Shown: in pieces, positions 32,665 through 41,777 of the stretch
How positions within the stretch are numbered: position 1 is the first letter of the stretch
Layout: every line of letters begins with the position of its first letter
NCBI RefSeq assembly: GCF_017312725.1
Contig: NZ_BOPO01000108.1
Location: 1 to 49,806, forward strand
Length of the DNA stretch: 49,806 nucleotides
Reading direction: 5' to 3'
From: Actinocatenispora comari
Lineage (GTDB): Bacteria > Actinomycetota > Actinomycetes > Mycobacteriales > Micromonosporaceae
The notes under the pieces: model-generated
What the model was told of the DNA's origin: nothing
Seen by the model: only the letters and a program-made list of their open reading frames with translations
Databases searched by the model: none
Position numbers and translations under genes: made by a program

Positions 32665-32852
32665 CACCCCTCCCACCGCCGCAACCGCGCGCAGCATAGC
32701 GACAACCACCCCCAACCGACACCCTTCGTTCCGGCTCCCCGCATCGTCGGCGGGGATGGGCGCTCGAGCGTGGGGCGGTTGCGCGGGGTTGCGGGTGGGG
32801 TGCATGATCGACGCATGATCTTCACCAGGAAGGGCGGCGACGCCCAGGCGCG

Positions 32853-33764
32853 ATGAGCGCCCCCGCGCGGTTGGACGCCGCGCTTCGTTCCCCTGCCTCC
32901 CGCACCAGCGCTGCCGGCCTTCGGCCGGGAACCGGCGACAGCCCGCGATCGGGCGCCGGCAACAGCCTTCGGCTCTGGCAGGAAGCAGTCGACATCCGGC
33001 AGGAGTGGCTCGGCCACGCGCTGCGCACCGATCCCGCCGACCGGCCCACCGCCGAACGTGCATTGCGCCGGATCTACGCCCGGATCGGCCGGCCGGTTCC
33101 ACGCTTTCACTGGGTCGACTCGCCGCACGCGGCGCTGCCGTACCTCGACGGGCTGCCCACGATCGACGACCTCTACCAGGTGATCCGCCGGCCCGCGTCG
33201 GTCTCACCGCCGCTGGCCAGCGATCTGGCCATGGCCGCGTCCGGGTTGCGCGCCGCGCTCAGCGCGAGCGTGGACCGGGGCGATCCGGAGCTGGCACCGG
33301 CGCGTCCACCCAAGTCCAAGGACCCCTGGCCGATGCTGCCGCCACGCGAGGCGCTGGCCGCCGGCACGCCGCTGAACGTGGTGCTGCACCGCAGCGTGCA
33401 CGGTGCGCTGCAGCGCAGTGTCGCCAAGGGATTCCGGGAACCGGTACGCGCCGCGTTGAGCCCCGGCCGGCCGCTGCCGGTGTGCTGGTACGGGCAGCAC
33501 GACGTGCCGTGGATCGGTTACTACGACATGCTGCGACGGGTCGGTCTGGCCCGCTACCAGCCCGGCCCGCTGGCGCAGCTCGTCGACTGGGCCGACCTGG
33601 CCCGCTCCTGCGGTTGGTGGTGGCCCGGCGAACGGGTCTGCGTGGTCACCGAACGCCCGGAAACCCTTCGTACCGAACCGATCCCGGGCGCCTGGCACGA
33701 CGAGGTACGGCTGCGTCCGGGTGGCGTCGCCTACCGGGACGGCTGGCACCCGCTGGTGCGGTGA
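32853..33764 (+). CDS. DUF6745-like hypothetical protein
   Basis: A 303-residue soluble protein. The C-terminal half matches the DUF6745 type: WYGQHDVPWIGYYDMLRRVG, LVDWADLARSCGWWWPGERV and CVVTERPETLRTEPIPG, then a final HDEVRLRPGGVAYRDGW. The function is unknown; such domains often sit behind leucine-rich repeats, but none is present here. The ATG at 32853 follows AGGCGCG. The first 45 residues are low-complexity, lie over several small hairpins and are not conserved, so the real start may be later, near the LWQEAVDIRQEWL segment. Confidence 0.7.
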   Translation: MSAPARLDAALRSPASRTSAAGLRPGTGDSPRSGAGNSLRLWQEAVDIRQEWLGHALRTDPADRPTAERALRRIYARIGRPVPRFHWVDSPHAALPYLDGLPTIDDLYQVIRRPASVSPPLASDLAMAASGLRAALSASVDRGDPELAPARPPKSKDPWPMLPPREALAAGTPLNVVLHRSVHGALQRSVAKGFREPVRAALSPGRPLPVCWYGQHDVPWIGYYDMLRRVGLARYQPGPLAQLVDWADLARSCGWWWPGERVCVVTERPETLRTEPIPGAWHDEVRLRPGGVAYRDGWHPLVR

Positions 33765-33786
33765 ACGACGGCTGATGCCGGCGGGC

Positions 33787-33827
33787 GGCCGGGTCGTGGC
33801 GGCGAGGTGCGGAGCCGCGACCCGGCC
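33787..33827. terminator. Hairpin between converging genes
   Basis: GGCCGGGTCG (33787-33796) and CGACCCGGCC (33818-33827) form a perfect 10-bp stem with a 21-base loop. It sits midway between the DUF6745-like gene and the converging GH4 gene, so it can act for both strands. There is no T-run. Confidence 0.6.
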
Positions 33828-33881
33828 GGTCACCGAACGGGCCGGGCACCGAGCCGAAGGTGTTCGGCCGTTGATGGTCGG

Positions 33882-35240
33882 TCACCGACCGGTGAGTACC
33901 GCGGCAACCTGTGGGATCCGCGCCACGTAACCGGCGACCAGGGACCGCGCCACCGTGACGCTGTCGACGAGCGGATGCAGCGCGAACGCCGTCACCGCAG
34001 CCGATCGCGAGCCGCTCAGGGCGGCCGCGATGGTGGCCCGCTCGACGTTCTTGACCTGTGCCATCAGCCCGAGCTGGTGCAGGTCGGGCCGGCCGATGGC
34101 GAGCGGATGCACACCGTTGGCGTCGACCATGGTCGGTACCTCGACCACCGCGTCGTCCGGCAGACCGGCGATCGTGCCGTTGTTGCGGACGTTGAGGATC
34201 ATGGTCTGCCGCTCGTTGCGGCTGATCGCGGTCATCACGCCCAGCGCGACCCCGGCGTACCCCTGATCGGCGGGGTCGGCCTCCGGGCGCCCGACGTGCC
34301 CGGTGCCGGCCGCGTCGCCCCGGGCCTCGGCCATGTAGGAGGCGCTGCGCCGGGCGACGGTGTCGCGCCACCGGTCGGCCACGCCGGCGCCCTGGCGGTG
34401 CGCGGCGCGGTAGAACTCGTCCTGGGTGCGCGCCAGGAAGTCGCCGCGAGTCTGGCCGGACTCGACGATCCGGCGCACCGCGTCCCGGTTGAAGTAGTAG
34501 TAGTACAGGTACTCGTTCGGGATGGAGCCGAGGGCGCGGATCCAGTCGAGCCCGAAGATCTCGCCCTCCTCCAGCGCGCCGAGCGCCGCGTCGTCGGCCA
34601 GCAGGCCGGGCAGCACGTCGCGCCCGTCGTGGTGGATGCCGCGCATCCAGCCGAGATGGTTGAGCCCGAGATAGTCGAGCCGCACCCGGGACTGGTCGAG
34701 CCCGAGCAGCTCGGCGACGCGCCGGCCGAGCCCGGACGGCGTGTCGCAGATGCCCAGTACCCGATCGCCCAGCACCGCCTGCATGGCCTCGGTGATGATG
34801 CCCGCGGGATTGGTGAAGTTCAGCACGTACGCATCCGGGGCGAGCTCGCGGATCACCCGCGCGGCCTCGACCATCACCGGCACGGTCCGGATCGCGTACG
34901 CGAGACCGCCGGGGCCGGTGGTCTCCTGCCCGAGCACGTTCAGGTCCAGCGCCACGTGCTCGTCGCACCGGCGCCCCTCGAGACCACCGACGCGCAGGGC
35001 GGCGAACACGAAGTCGCTGCCCTCGACCGCCGCGGGCAGGCTCGTGGTCGGCTTCACCAGCGGCGGGTCCGGGTACCCGGCGGCGAGCTCGGTGAGGATC
35101 GCGACCATCGTGTGCAGCCGCTGCTCGTCGAGGTCGTGGAGGGTGACCTCGTCGATGCGTGGGGAACCCTGGTCGCGCAGCAGCGCCTGGTAGACGTAGG
35201 GGGTGCGGAAACCGCCGCCGCCGAGGATGCTCAGCTTCAC
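33882..35240 (-). CDS. Glycoside hydrolase family 4 (6-phospho-beta-glucosidase-like)
   Basis: A 452-residue NAD- and metal-dependent glycosidase of family GH4. The N-terminal Rossmann motif is LSILGGGGFRTPYVYQAL. The metal-binding residues are in GICDTPSGLG (Cys about 170) and LGLNHLGW (His about 200), with NFTNPAGI and an IPNEYLYYYY stretch typical of the 6-phospho-beta-glucosidase branch. GH4 cleaves by a redox-elimination mechanism. The GTG at 35240 overlaps the DeoR stop (GTGA). Characterised relatives use PTS-derived phosphoglycosides, yet here only an ABC importer and a PfkB kinase are nearby. Confidence 0.92.
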   Translation of the reverse strand: MKLSILGGGGFRTPYVYQALLRDQGSPRIDEVTLHDLDEQRLHTMVAILTELAAGYPDPPLVKPTTSLPAAVEGSDFVFAALRVGGLEGRRCDEHVALDLNVLGQETTGPGGLAYAIRTVPVMVEAARVIRELAPDAYVLNFTNPAGIITEAMQAVLGDRVLGICDTPSGLGRRVAELLGLDQSRVRLDYLGLNHLGWMRGIHHDGRDVLPGLLADDAALGALEEGEIFGLDWIRALGSIPNEYLYYYYFNRDAVRRIVESGQTRGDFLARTQDEFYRAAHRQGAGVADRWRDTVARRSASYMAEARGDAAGTGHVGRPEADPADQGYAGVALGVMTAISRNERQTMILNVRNNGTIAGLPDDAVVEVPTMVDANGVHPLAIGRPDLHQLGLMAQVKNVERATIAAALSGSRSAAVTAFALHPLVDSVTVARSLVAGYVARIPQVAAVLTGR

Positions 35241-36013
35241 GCCACGACCACCTCTCCGCCGGCCCGGCGACACAGCGCCAGCGTCTGTTCCGGTGCCTCG
35301 GTGGTGGTCACGAGCACGTCGACGTCCTCGACCGAGCACAGCCGCAGCGCCCCCGAGCCGGGGAACTTGGCCTCGGAGGCGAGCAGCACGACCTTGTCCG
35401 AGGCGGCGATCATCGACTGCTTGATCGGCGCCTCGACGGCCATGTTGTCGACCACCGCGCCGTTGGCCCGCACCCCGGTGCAGGACAGGAACAGGATGTC
35501 GGCGCTGACCTGGCGCAGCGCCAGCTCGGCGATCGAGCCGACCAGGGTGCGGTAGTTGCGCCGCACCACGCCGCCGAGCAGCACCACCCGCACCGCCTCG
35601 TCGTCGCGCAGCTCGTCGAACACGGCGAGGTTGGAGGTGATGACGGTGATGTCGCGGCCGTGCAGCCGCCGGGCGAGCATCGGGGTGGTGGTACCGATGT
35701 CGAGCAGCACGACGCTGTGGTCGGGCACCATCGTGGCCGCCGCGTCGGCGAGCCGCACCTTGAGCTCGGCGTCGACCGTCTCGTCGAACGGCTCCTCGAT
35801 CTCGCCGGGCCCGTTGTCCTGCATGGTGGCGCGCGGCTTGAGCACCGCCCCGCCGTAGGTACGGGTCAGCTCGCCGTTGCGGTCGAGGATCTCGAGGTCG
35901 CGGCGGATCGTCGACTCGCTGACCGACAGCTGCTCGGCGAGCTGGCGCACCGACGCCGCGCCGTCGGTCTGCAGTGCGCTGAGGATGTGGTTCTGCCGTT
36001 CCCGGAGGATCAT
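35237..36013 (-). CDS. DeoR/GlpR-family transcriptional regulator
   Basis: A 258-residue repressor. The N-terminal HTH (about residues 5-58) is RERQNHILSALQTDGAASV followed by QLAEQLSVSESTIRRDLEIL, and the C-terminal sugar-phosphate-sensing domain includes LLDIGTTTPMLARRL and GVRANGAVVDN. The effector is probably a phosphorylated sugar. The ATG at 36013 gives the family start. It is co-transcribed with GH4 and divergent from the kinase-ABC operon, so it likely controls both. Confidence 0.92.
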   Translation of the reverse strand: MILRERQNHILSALQTDGAASVRQLAEQLSVSESTIRRDLEILDRNGELTRTYGGAVLKPRATMQDNGPGEIEEPFDETVDAELKVRLADAAATMVPDHSVVLLDIGTTTPMLARRLHGRDITVITSNLAVFDELRDDEAVRVVLLGGVVRRNYRTLVGSIAELALRQVSADILFLSCTGVRANGAVVDNMAVEAPIKQSMIAASDKVVLLASEAKFPGSGALRLCSVEDVDVLVTTTEAPEQTLALCRRAGGEVVVA

Positions 36014-36131
36014 GCGCCTCACTGTAGCCCAGGATGCGCGACATCGAGCAAACCTGGTCAGCAATCCTGCGCGGACTTAACAAAATTCGATCGTCAAGCT
36101 ACTGTGACGCGCACGGCAGGTGCTCGGGTTT

Positions 36132-36152
36132 GCGTGACTTGCCGGTTCACGC
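36132..36152. promoter_or_regulatory. Candidate operator in the DeoR/kinase intergenic region
   Basis: GCGTGA (36132-36137) and TCACGC (36147-36152) are perfect arms 9 bases apart, about 45 bases before the kinase start. Upstream, 36070-36100 is unusually A/T-rich (TTAACAAAATTCGAT) and probably holds promoter elements for one or both directions. Confidence 0.4.
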
Positions 36153-36198
36153 GATCCGTCGAGCGCCTCCCGCGGACCCGCGACGACGAGGAGGGCCC

Positions 36199-37188
36199 GT
36201 GCCCGAACCACCCCCCGACCCCGGCGGCCTGCTGTTCGCCGGGCACGTGTTCTGCGACCTGGTGTTCACCGGGGTCGAAGCGCCGAAGCCGGGCGCCGAG
36301 GTCCACGCCGACGGCTTCGCCATCACCCCCGGCGGCGTGGCGAACCGGGCGGTCGCCGCGGCCCGATCGGGCGCGGCCACCACCATCGTCGGCCGCATCG
36401 GTGACGACCCGCTCGGCGCCCACGTCCGCGCCGTCCTCGCCGCCGAACCGCGGCTGGACAGCACGCTGCTGACCTCCGTACCCGGGCGGCAGACGCCGGT
36501 GAGCGTGGCGCTGACCGGGCCCGTCGACCGCAGCTTCGTCACCTACGAGGAACCGCTCGGGCCGATCGACCTGCCCGAGGGGGCGGGCCGGTTCGCGGCC
36601 GCCCACCTCGCCCTGGAAGACCCGTTCCCCGCCTGGGTCGGGCGGTTGCGCCGCAGCGGTACCAGCATCGTCGGGGGAGTCGGCTGGGACGACAGCGGGC
36701 GCTGGCCGACCGGGGTGCTCGACCGGCTCGCCGAGGTCGACGTGTTCGTGCCCAACGACGTCGAGGCGATGCGCTACACCCGCACCGACGACCCGGCGAC
36801 CGCCGCGAAGCTGCTCGCGGAGCGGGTACCGCTGGTCGTGGTCACCTGCGGCCGCGACGGCGCCGTGGCCGTCGACTCCGCCACCGGCACCCTCACCCGT
36901 ACGCCGGCGATCCCGGTCGAGGTGGTCGACCCGACCGGTGCCGGGGACGTGTTCGTCGCGACCCTCATGGCCGCCGCCCGCCACCCGTGGACGCTGTCCC
37001 AGCGGCTGCGCTACGCCACGCTGCACGCCGCCCTCTCGGTCACCGGGCACGGCGGCGCGCTCAGCGCACCCCGCCCGAGCGACCTCGCGGAGTTCCTGAC
37101 CCGGCACCGCCCCGACGGCGACTGGGGCTTCCTGCACGCGCACCTCGAACACGACGCCTTCTTCGCAGCACGAGAGGACCGCAGATGA
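36199..37188 (+). CDS. PfkB-family carbohydrate kinase
   Basis: A 329-residue ribokinase-like sugar kinase. The N-terminal substrate region has GHVFCDLVFTG and ITPGGVANRAVAAARSGA. The C-terminal ATP and anion-hole motif is VVDPTGAGDVFVATLMAAA with the catalytic Asp in GAGD. The GTG at 36199 follows GAGGAGGG, and the first in-frame ATG upstream lies outside the conserved region. The stop overlaps the start of the sugar-binding protein (ATGA). It probably phosphorylates the sugar brought in by the adjacent importer, which GH4 may require. Confidence 0.9.
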   Translation: MPEPPPDPGGLLFAGHVFCDLVFTGVEAPKPGAEVHADGFAITPGGVANRAVAAARSGAATTIVGRIGDDPLGAHVRAVLAAEPRLDSTLLTSVPGRQTPVSVALTGPVDRSFVTYEEPLGPIDLPEGAGRFAAAHLALEDPFPAWVGRLRRSGTSIVGGVGWDDSGRWPTGVLDRLAEVDVFVPNDVEAMRYTRTDDPATAAKLLAERVPLVVVTCGRDGAVAVDSATGTLTRTPAIPVEVVDPTGAGDVFVATLMAAARHPWTLSQRLRYATLHAALSVTGHGGALSAPRPSDLAEFLTRHRPDGDWGFLHAHLEHDAFFAAREDRR

Positions 37189-38543
37189 CAAGGCCGCAGA
37201 GGACGAGGATCCGGACGATCCCGCTGCTGGTGGGTGCGGCGGTACTGGCGGCGGTGGCCGCCTGCGCACCCGGCCCGGCACCCCGCGCGAGCAACACCGC
37301 AAGCCTCGGCCCGGTCTCCAGGAACGTCGGGTCCGGCAAGATCACCCTGACGGTCTGGGACCAGAACACCGACAAGGGCATCGACGAGGCGCAGCAACAG
37401 CTCAACGCCGCGTTCCACCGCAAGCATCCGAACGTCACCATCAAGCGGGTCTCCCGCTCGTTCACCGATCTCAAGACCACCCTGAAGCTCGCGCTGTCCG
37501 GCGACAACCCGCCCGACGTCGTGCAGGCCAACCAGGGGTACCCGGACATGGGCGCGTTCGTCAAAGCCGGCCTGCTGCGCCCGATGAACGACTACGCCGA
37601 CCTGTACGGCTGGCGCGACTACTACCCGTCCAGCCTGCTGAAGCTCAACTCCTTCTCCCGCGACGGGAAGACCTGGCAGGGCGGCGACCTGTACGGCGTC
37701 TCGCAGACCGGTGAGCTGGTCGGCCTCTACTACAACAAGTCGGTACTGGCCGAGGCCGGCATCCGCACGCCACCGAAGACGGTCGCCGAACTCACCGCGG
37801 ACCTGAAGAAGGTCAAGGCGACCGGCAAGGTCCCGCTCGGCTACGGCGACGTCGACAAGTACCCGGGCATCCACCTGTACGGCTTCGTGCTCTCCGCGCT
37901 CGCCGGCCGTGCCAAGGTCAACGACCTGGTCAAGTCGTCCGGTGGCGCCTGGACGGACGCCAGCGAGGTCGACGCGGCGAAGACCATCCAGCGCTGGCAG
38001 CGCGCCGGCTACCTCACGCCCGGCGCGAACGGCATCAGCATCGACGACGCGGTCGCCTCGTTCGGCCAGGGCAAGTCCGGCTTCCTAGTCACCGGCACCT
38101 GGTACGAGGCGACCCTGCACGACAAGAACGTCGGCTTCACCGCGCTGACCCCGCCCGGGGCCGCCAACCAGGTCACCATGGGCGGCGAGGGGCTGTCCTG
38201 GTCGATCACCTCGAAGACCCGGCACGCCAACGCGGCCGCCGCCTACATCGACTTCATCGCCGGGCGCTCGTCGACCGCGACGCTGATCAAGAACGGCAAC
38301 CTGCCGGTCGTGGTACCCGACAGCGACACCCCGCCCGCCGGCGTGGCCGCCGACATCACCCGCGAGTACCGGACCATCTCCAGGGCCAACGGCATCACGC
38401 CGTACCTGGACTACACCACGCCGACCTTCTACGACACGCTCACCGCCGCGGCGCAGGACCTCGTCGCCGGCCGGCTCACCCCGGCGGCGTTCTGCCAGAA
38501 ACTGCAGGCCGACTACGCCGCCTTCGGCACGAGCAACCGATGA
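37185..38543 (+). CDS. Sugar ABC transporter substrate-binding lipoprotein
   Basis: A 452-residue family 1 binding protein. The signal peptide ends in AVAAC (Cys27). The mature protein carries ITLTVWDQNTDKGIDEAQQQ, GDNPPDVVQANQGYPDMGAF and YGVSQTGELVGLYYNKSVLA as landmarks of carbohydrate-binding proteins. It captures a sugar or oligosaccharide outside the membrane and delivers it to the following permeases. Both ends overlap neighbours by ATGA, so kinase, binding protein and permeases are one unit. No ATPase gene is present, so a shared MsiK-type ATPase elsewhere is expected. Confidence 0.93.
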   Translation: MTRPQRTRIRTIPLLVGAAVLAAVAACAPGPAPRASNTASLGPVSRNVGSGKITLTVWDQNTDKGIDEAQQQLNAAFHRKHPNVTIKRVSRSFTDLKTTLKLALSGDNPPDVVQANQGYPDMGAFVKAGLLRPMNDYADLYGWRDYYPSSLLKLNSFSRDGKTWQGGDLYGVSQTGELVGLYYNKSVLAEAGIRTPPKTVAELTADLKKVKATGKVPLGYGDVDKYPGIHLYGFVLSALAGRAKVNDLVKSSGGAWTDASEVDAAKTIQRWQRAGYLTPGANGISIDDAVASFGQGKSGFLVTGTWYEATLHDKNVGFTALTPPGAANQVTMGGEGLSWSITSKTRHANAAAAYIDFIAGRSSTATLIKNGNLPVVVPDSDTPPAGVAADITREYRTISRANGITPYLDYTTPTFYDTLTAAAQDLVAGRLTPAAFCQKLQADYAAFGTSNR

Positions 38544-39484
38544 CCGTGTCCCGGACCCGCCGCCCCGCACCGGCTCCCACCGGTGCCGGGCGGCGTGCCG
38601 GCCGCCGGACGCGGGGCCGCCGGCGCAGCCGCGTCGCGTACCTCTACATCCTGCCGGCGTTCGCCGTGTTCGCGGTGTTCCTGGGCTACCCGTTCCTGCA
38701 GACGATCCAGTACTCCTTCTACGACTGGGACGGGCTGTCGGCGGCGACCTGGGCCGGCGTCGCCAACTACGCCGCGGTGGTCACCGATCCGACGCTGCGC
38801 GCCGCGTTCGGTCACGCGCTGGTGCTGATGGTCTTCTACGCGGCACTGCCGATCGCGATCGCCCTGCTGCTGACCGCGCTGATCTCCCGGGCCCACCGGC
38901 TGCGCGCGATGAGCGTCTACCGCACCGTGCTGTTCGTGCCGCAGGTGATCGCCTCGGTGGTCGTCGCGACGATCTGGGTGTCGATCTACTCCCCGGACGG
39001 GCTGCTCAACGAGGGGCTGCGGCTGATCGGCCTCGGCTCGCTCGCCCGGGTGTGGCTCGCCGACTACTCGCTGGCGCTGGTCGCGGTCGGGTTCGTCGGC
39101 ACCTGGCTCAACGTCGGGCTGTGCCTGGTGCTCTTCCTGTCCGGCGTCGGCAACATCCCACCCGTGCTGTACGAGGCGGCCCGCATCGACGGCGCCGGCC
39201 CGGTACGGGAGTTCTTCGCGATCACGCTGCCGTCGCTGCGCGGCCAGGTCGCCGTGGCGCTGACCCTCACCGTCACCTCGGCGCTCAAGACCTTCGACCT
39301 GGTCTACGTCACCACCTCCGGCGGGCCGGGCAACTCGACCACGGTGCCGGGATTCGAGGCGTACCACCGGGCCTTCGGTACCGGGCAGGTCGGCTCGGCG
39401 GCCGCCGTGGCGATCGCGCTCACCGTGGTGATCATGATCGTCACCGCCCTGATCCACCGGCTCAACCCGAAGGAGGTCGGATGA
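38540..39484 (+). CDS. Sugar ABC transporter permease (MalF type)
   Basis: A 314-residue membrane protein. A basic N-terminal tail precedes six hydrophobic segments, the first near YLYILPAFAVFAVFLGYPFL. The EAA loop contacting the ATPase is EAARIDGAGPVREFFAITLP. It pairs with the following permease to form the sugar channel. The start overlaps the binding-protein stop and the stop overlaps the next start, both as ATGA. Confidence 0.93.
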   Translation: MTVSRTRRPAPAPTGAGRRAGRRTRGRRRSRVAYLYILPAFAVFAVFLGYPFLQTIQYSFYDWDGLSAATWAGVANYAAVVTDPTLRAAFGHALVLMVFYAALPIAIALLLTALISRAHRLRAMSVYRTVLFVPQVIASVVVATIWVSIYSPDGLLNEGLRLIGLGSLARVWLADYSLALVAVGFVGTWLNVGLCLVLFLSGVGNIPPVLYEAARIDGAGPVREFFAITLPSLRGQVAVALTLTVTSALKTFDLVYVTTSGGPGNSTTVPGFEAYHRAFGTGQVGSAAAVAIALTVVIMIVTALIHRLNPKEVG

Positions 39485-40305
39485 GACTGTCGGCGCGCGA
39501 GAAGACGCTCGACTACGTGGTGCTGACCGCCTTCGCGCTGTTCGCCGTGATCCCGCTGATCGGCGTGCTGTTCTCGGCGGTGACCCCGTCGTCGCGCAAC
39601 CACGGCGGGTTCGCCCTGCCCACCCGGATCGACCTGGGCAACTTCGCCACCGCCTGGACCGAAGGGCACTTCGCCAGCTACCTGCTCGCCAGCGCGGTGG
39701 TCACGCTGGCCGTCGTGCTGCTGACCGCGATCCTCGCCGTACTCGCCGGGTTCGCCTTCGCGCGGCTGGACTTCGTCGGCGCCAACGTGCTGTTCTTCGT
39801 CCTGCTGGCCGGGTTGATGCTGCCGGAAGAGGCGTTCGTCATCCCGCTCTACTTCAACCTGCGCGACGTCGGCCTCACCGACACCTACGAGGCACTCATC
39901 CTGCCGCAGACCGCGCAGTCGCTGGGGTTCGCGGTCTTCTGGATGCGCAACCAGTTCCGGTCGTTTCCCGGCGAGATCATCGAGGCCGCCAAGCTCGACG
40001 GTGCCCGTGACGTCCGGATGCTCTGGCAGGTCATCGTGCCGCCCTCGATCGCCTCCATCGCGACGATGTGCGTGCTGGTCGCGATGTGGACCTGGAACGA
40101 GTTCCTGCTGCCGCTGGTACTGGTCACCAGCGAGAACCACCGCACCGCGCCGCTCGGGCTCGCCTTCTTCAAGGGCGCCCACCTCACCGACTACTCGCTG
40201 CTGTCGGCGGCCGGCGTGATCGTCGCGCTGCCCATCGTCGTCCTCTACGTCGTGCTCCAGAAGCGCTTCATCTCCGGCATGCTCACCGGGATCGGCACCC
40301 GGTGA
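39481..40305 (+). CDS. Sugar ABC transporter permease (MalG type)
   Basis: A 274-residue membrane protein with six hydrophobic segments. The EAA loop is EAAKLDGARDVRMLWQVIVP, and the C-terminus has the usual RFISGMLTGIGTR end of MalG-like subunits. It completes the importer. Because the canonical ATPase is missing, it should rely on a general sugar-importer ATPase encoded elsewhere, as is common in actinomycetes. Confidence 0.94.
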   Translation: MRLSAREKTLDYVVLTAFALFAVIPLIGVLFSAVTPSSRNHGGFALPTRIDLGNFATAWTEGHFASYLLASAVVTLAVVLLTAILAVLAGFAFARLDFVGANVLFFVLLAGLMLPEEAFVIPLYFNLRDVGLTDTYEALILPQTAQSLGFAVFWMRNQFRSFPGEIIEAAKLDGARDVRMLWQVIVPPSIASIATMCVLVAMWTWNEFLLPLVLVTSENHRTAPLGLAFFKGAHLTDYSLLSAAGVIVALPIVVLYVVLQKRFISGMLTGIGTR

Positions 40306-40394
40306 CCCGGGGCGTGCTGTCGTGGCGCGCCCGGTACGGCCGGAACCGCTTCGACGGCACGCCTCGGGCCCCGCTCGAGAAGGCAGGTCACGTC

Positions 40395-41777
40395 ATGACA
40401 CGGTTCCAGGCCACCCTCACCGCCGGCATCCTCGCCGCCGTCCTCGCGGTCACCGGCTCCGCCACCGCGGCGCAGGCCGCGCGCGCCACGTCCGGTTCCC
40501 TCACCGTCGACTTCGACCATCAGATCGCCACCTCCAGCAACCTGATGTTCGGCCTGTCGTCCTGGCCGAAGCTCGACCCGGCCTACGCCGGCGAGATCGC
40601 CGACGCCGGCGTCACCATCGTCCGCTCCGACGTGTACCTCTACGACATCGTGCCCAGCCGCGACGTTTTCGACCAGAGCCCCGCCGAGTGGAACTGGAAC
40701 CCGGCCGATCCGACCGAGACGACGACCGACGGCGACGTCGACGCGTTCCGCGCCGCCGGCCTCGAGCACATGCTGATCATCCACGGCTTCCCGGAATGGA
40801 TGGGCACCGAGGGCAGCGTGCCGTCCTGGGACGGCAGCGACGACTCGCTGCCGGTCACCGACTTCGACGCGCTGAAGGAGGCGTACAAGCAGGTCTTCGC
40901 GCACTACTGGGACCGGGTCGACTACTTCGAGATCGCCAACGAACCCGACCTGGAGATGTCCTACGACGAGTACGCCGACATCTACCGCGCCGCGCTCGCC
41001 GGCATGAACGAGGTCGGTACCGACACGCCGGTCGGGCCGCAGAGCGCCAGCGCCGACCCGGACTGGTACCAGCAGCTGCTGGCCGACCCGGGCATCGCGC
41101 CGGACGTGCGGTTCGCCGACTGGCACTCCTACGGCTCCACCTGGAACAGCGACGCCGGCGCCTGGCACGACGCCAGCGACGCGGCCGGGCGGCCCGACAT
41201 GCCGCTGTTCGTCACCGAGTGGAACCACGACCCGTCGTTCGACGCCGACGACCCGCTCGACGGCGACAGCCCGCAGGCGATCTCGTACGCCGGGATGCGG
41301 TTGTCCGGCATGATGGATGCCGGCGTGACCGGCGCGATGCTCTTCGGCAGCAACGACGAGACCGGCTCCTACGACGCGTACCTGCGCCACCAGTTCCGTT
41401 TCATCGAGAGCGACGGCACCCTGACCCCGAAGGCGGCCACCTTCCGGCTGCTGTCCAGGGACATGGGCCTGGGCGTCGGCGAGAACGCCATCATGAACAC
41501 GGCCGACGACGGGATCAGCGCGTCGTCGTCCGCGGTCACCGCCACCGGACGGGAGTCGGCGTGGGCGATGAACGACAGCGCCGCGACGGTGACCGTGTCG
41601 GTGACGCTGACCAACCTCGACGAGACCGGCACCGTCCGGCTCACCCACTACCTCGCAGGCCCCGACGACGATGCCACCGCGCCGACCCGGACCGAGACCG
41701 CGAACGTCGACGGCGGCACCGTGACGACCACGATCACCATGCCGCCCTACTCGGTCTACGGCCTCACCGTCGACTGA
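40395..41777 (+). CDS. Secreted clan GH-A glycosidase (GH39-like)
   Basis: A 460-residue exported enzyme. Residues 1-29 are a signal peptide (TGSATAAQAA). The catalytic TIM barrel follows, with the acid/base Glu183 in FEIANEPDLE and the nucleophile Glu275 in FVTEWNHDP. A C-terminal beta-sandwich covers about 370-460. The motif spacing fits clan A, closest to GH39-type beta-xylosidases, but GH5-like activity is possible. It lies 89 bases after the sugar permease, so it probably releases the sugar that this importer takes up. The 3' end overlaps the converging VOC gene by 14 bases. Confidence 0.85.
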   Translation: MTRFQATLTAGILAAVLAVTGSATAAQAARATSGSLTVDFDHQIATSSNLMFGLSSWPKLDPAYAGEIADAGVTIVRSDVYLYDIVPSRDVFDQSPAEWNWNPADPTETTTDGDVDAFRAAGLEHMLIIHGFPEWMGTEGSVPSWDGSDDSLPVTDFDALKEAYKQVFAHYWDRVDYFEIANEPDLEMSYDEYADIYRAALAGMNEVGTDTPVGPQSASADPDWYQQLLADPGIAPDVRFADWHSYGSTWNSDAGAWHDASDAAGRPDMPLFVTEWNHDPSFDADDPLDGDSPQAISYAGMRLSGMMDAGVTGAMLFGSNDETGSYDAYLRHQFRFIESDGTLTPKAATFRLLSRDMGLGVGENAIMNTADDGISASSSAVTATGRESAWAMNDSAATVTVSVTLTNLDETGTVRLTHYLAGPDDDATAPTRTETANVDGGTVTTTITMPPYSVYGLTVD

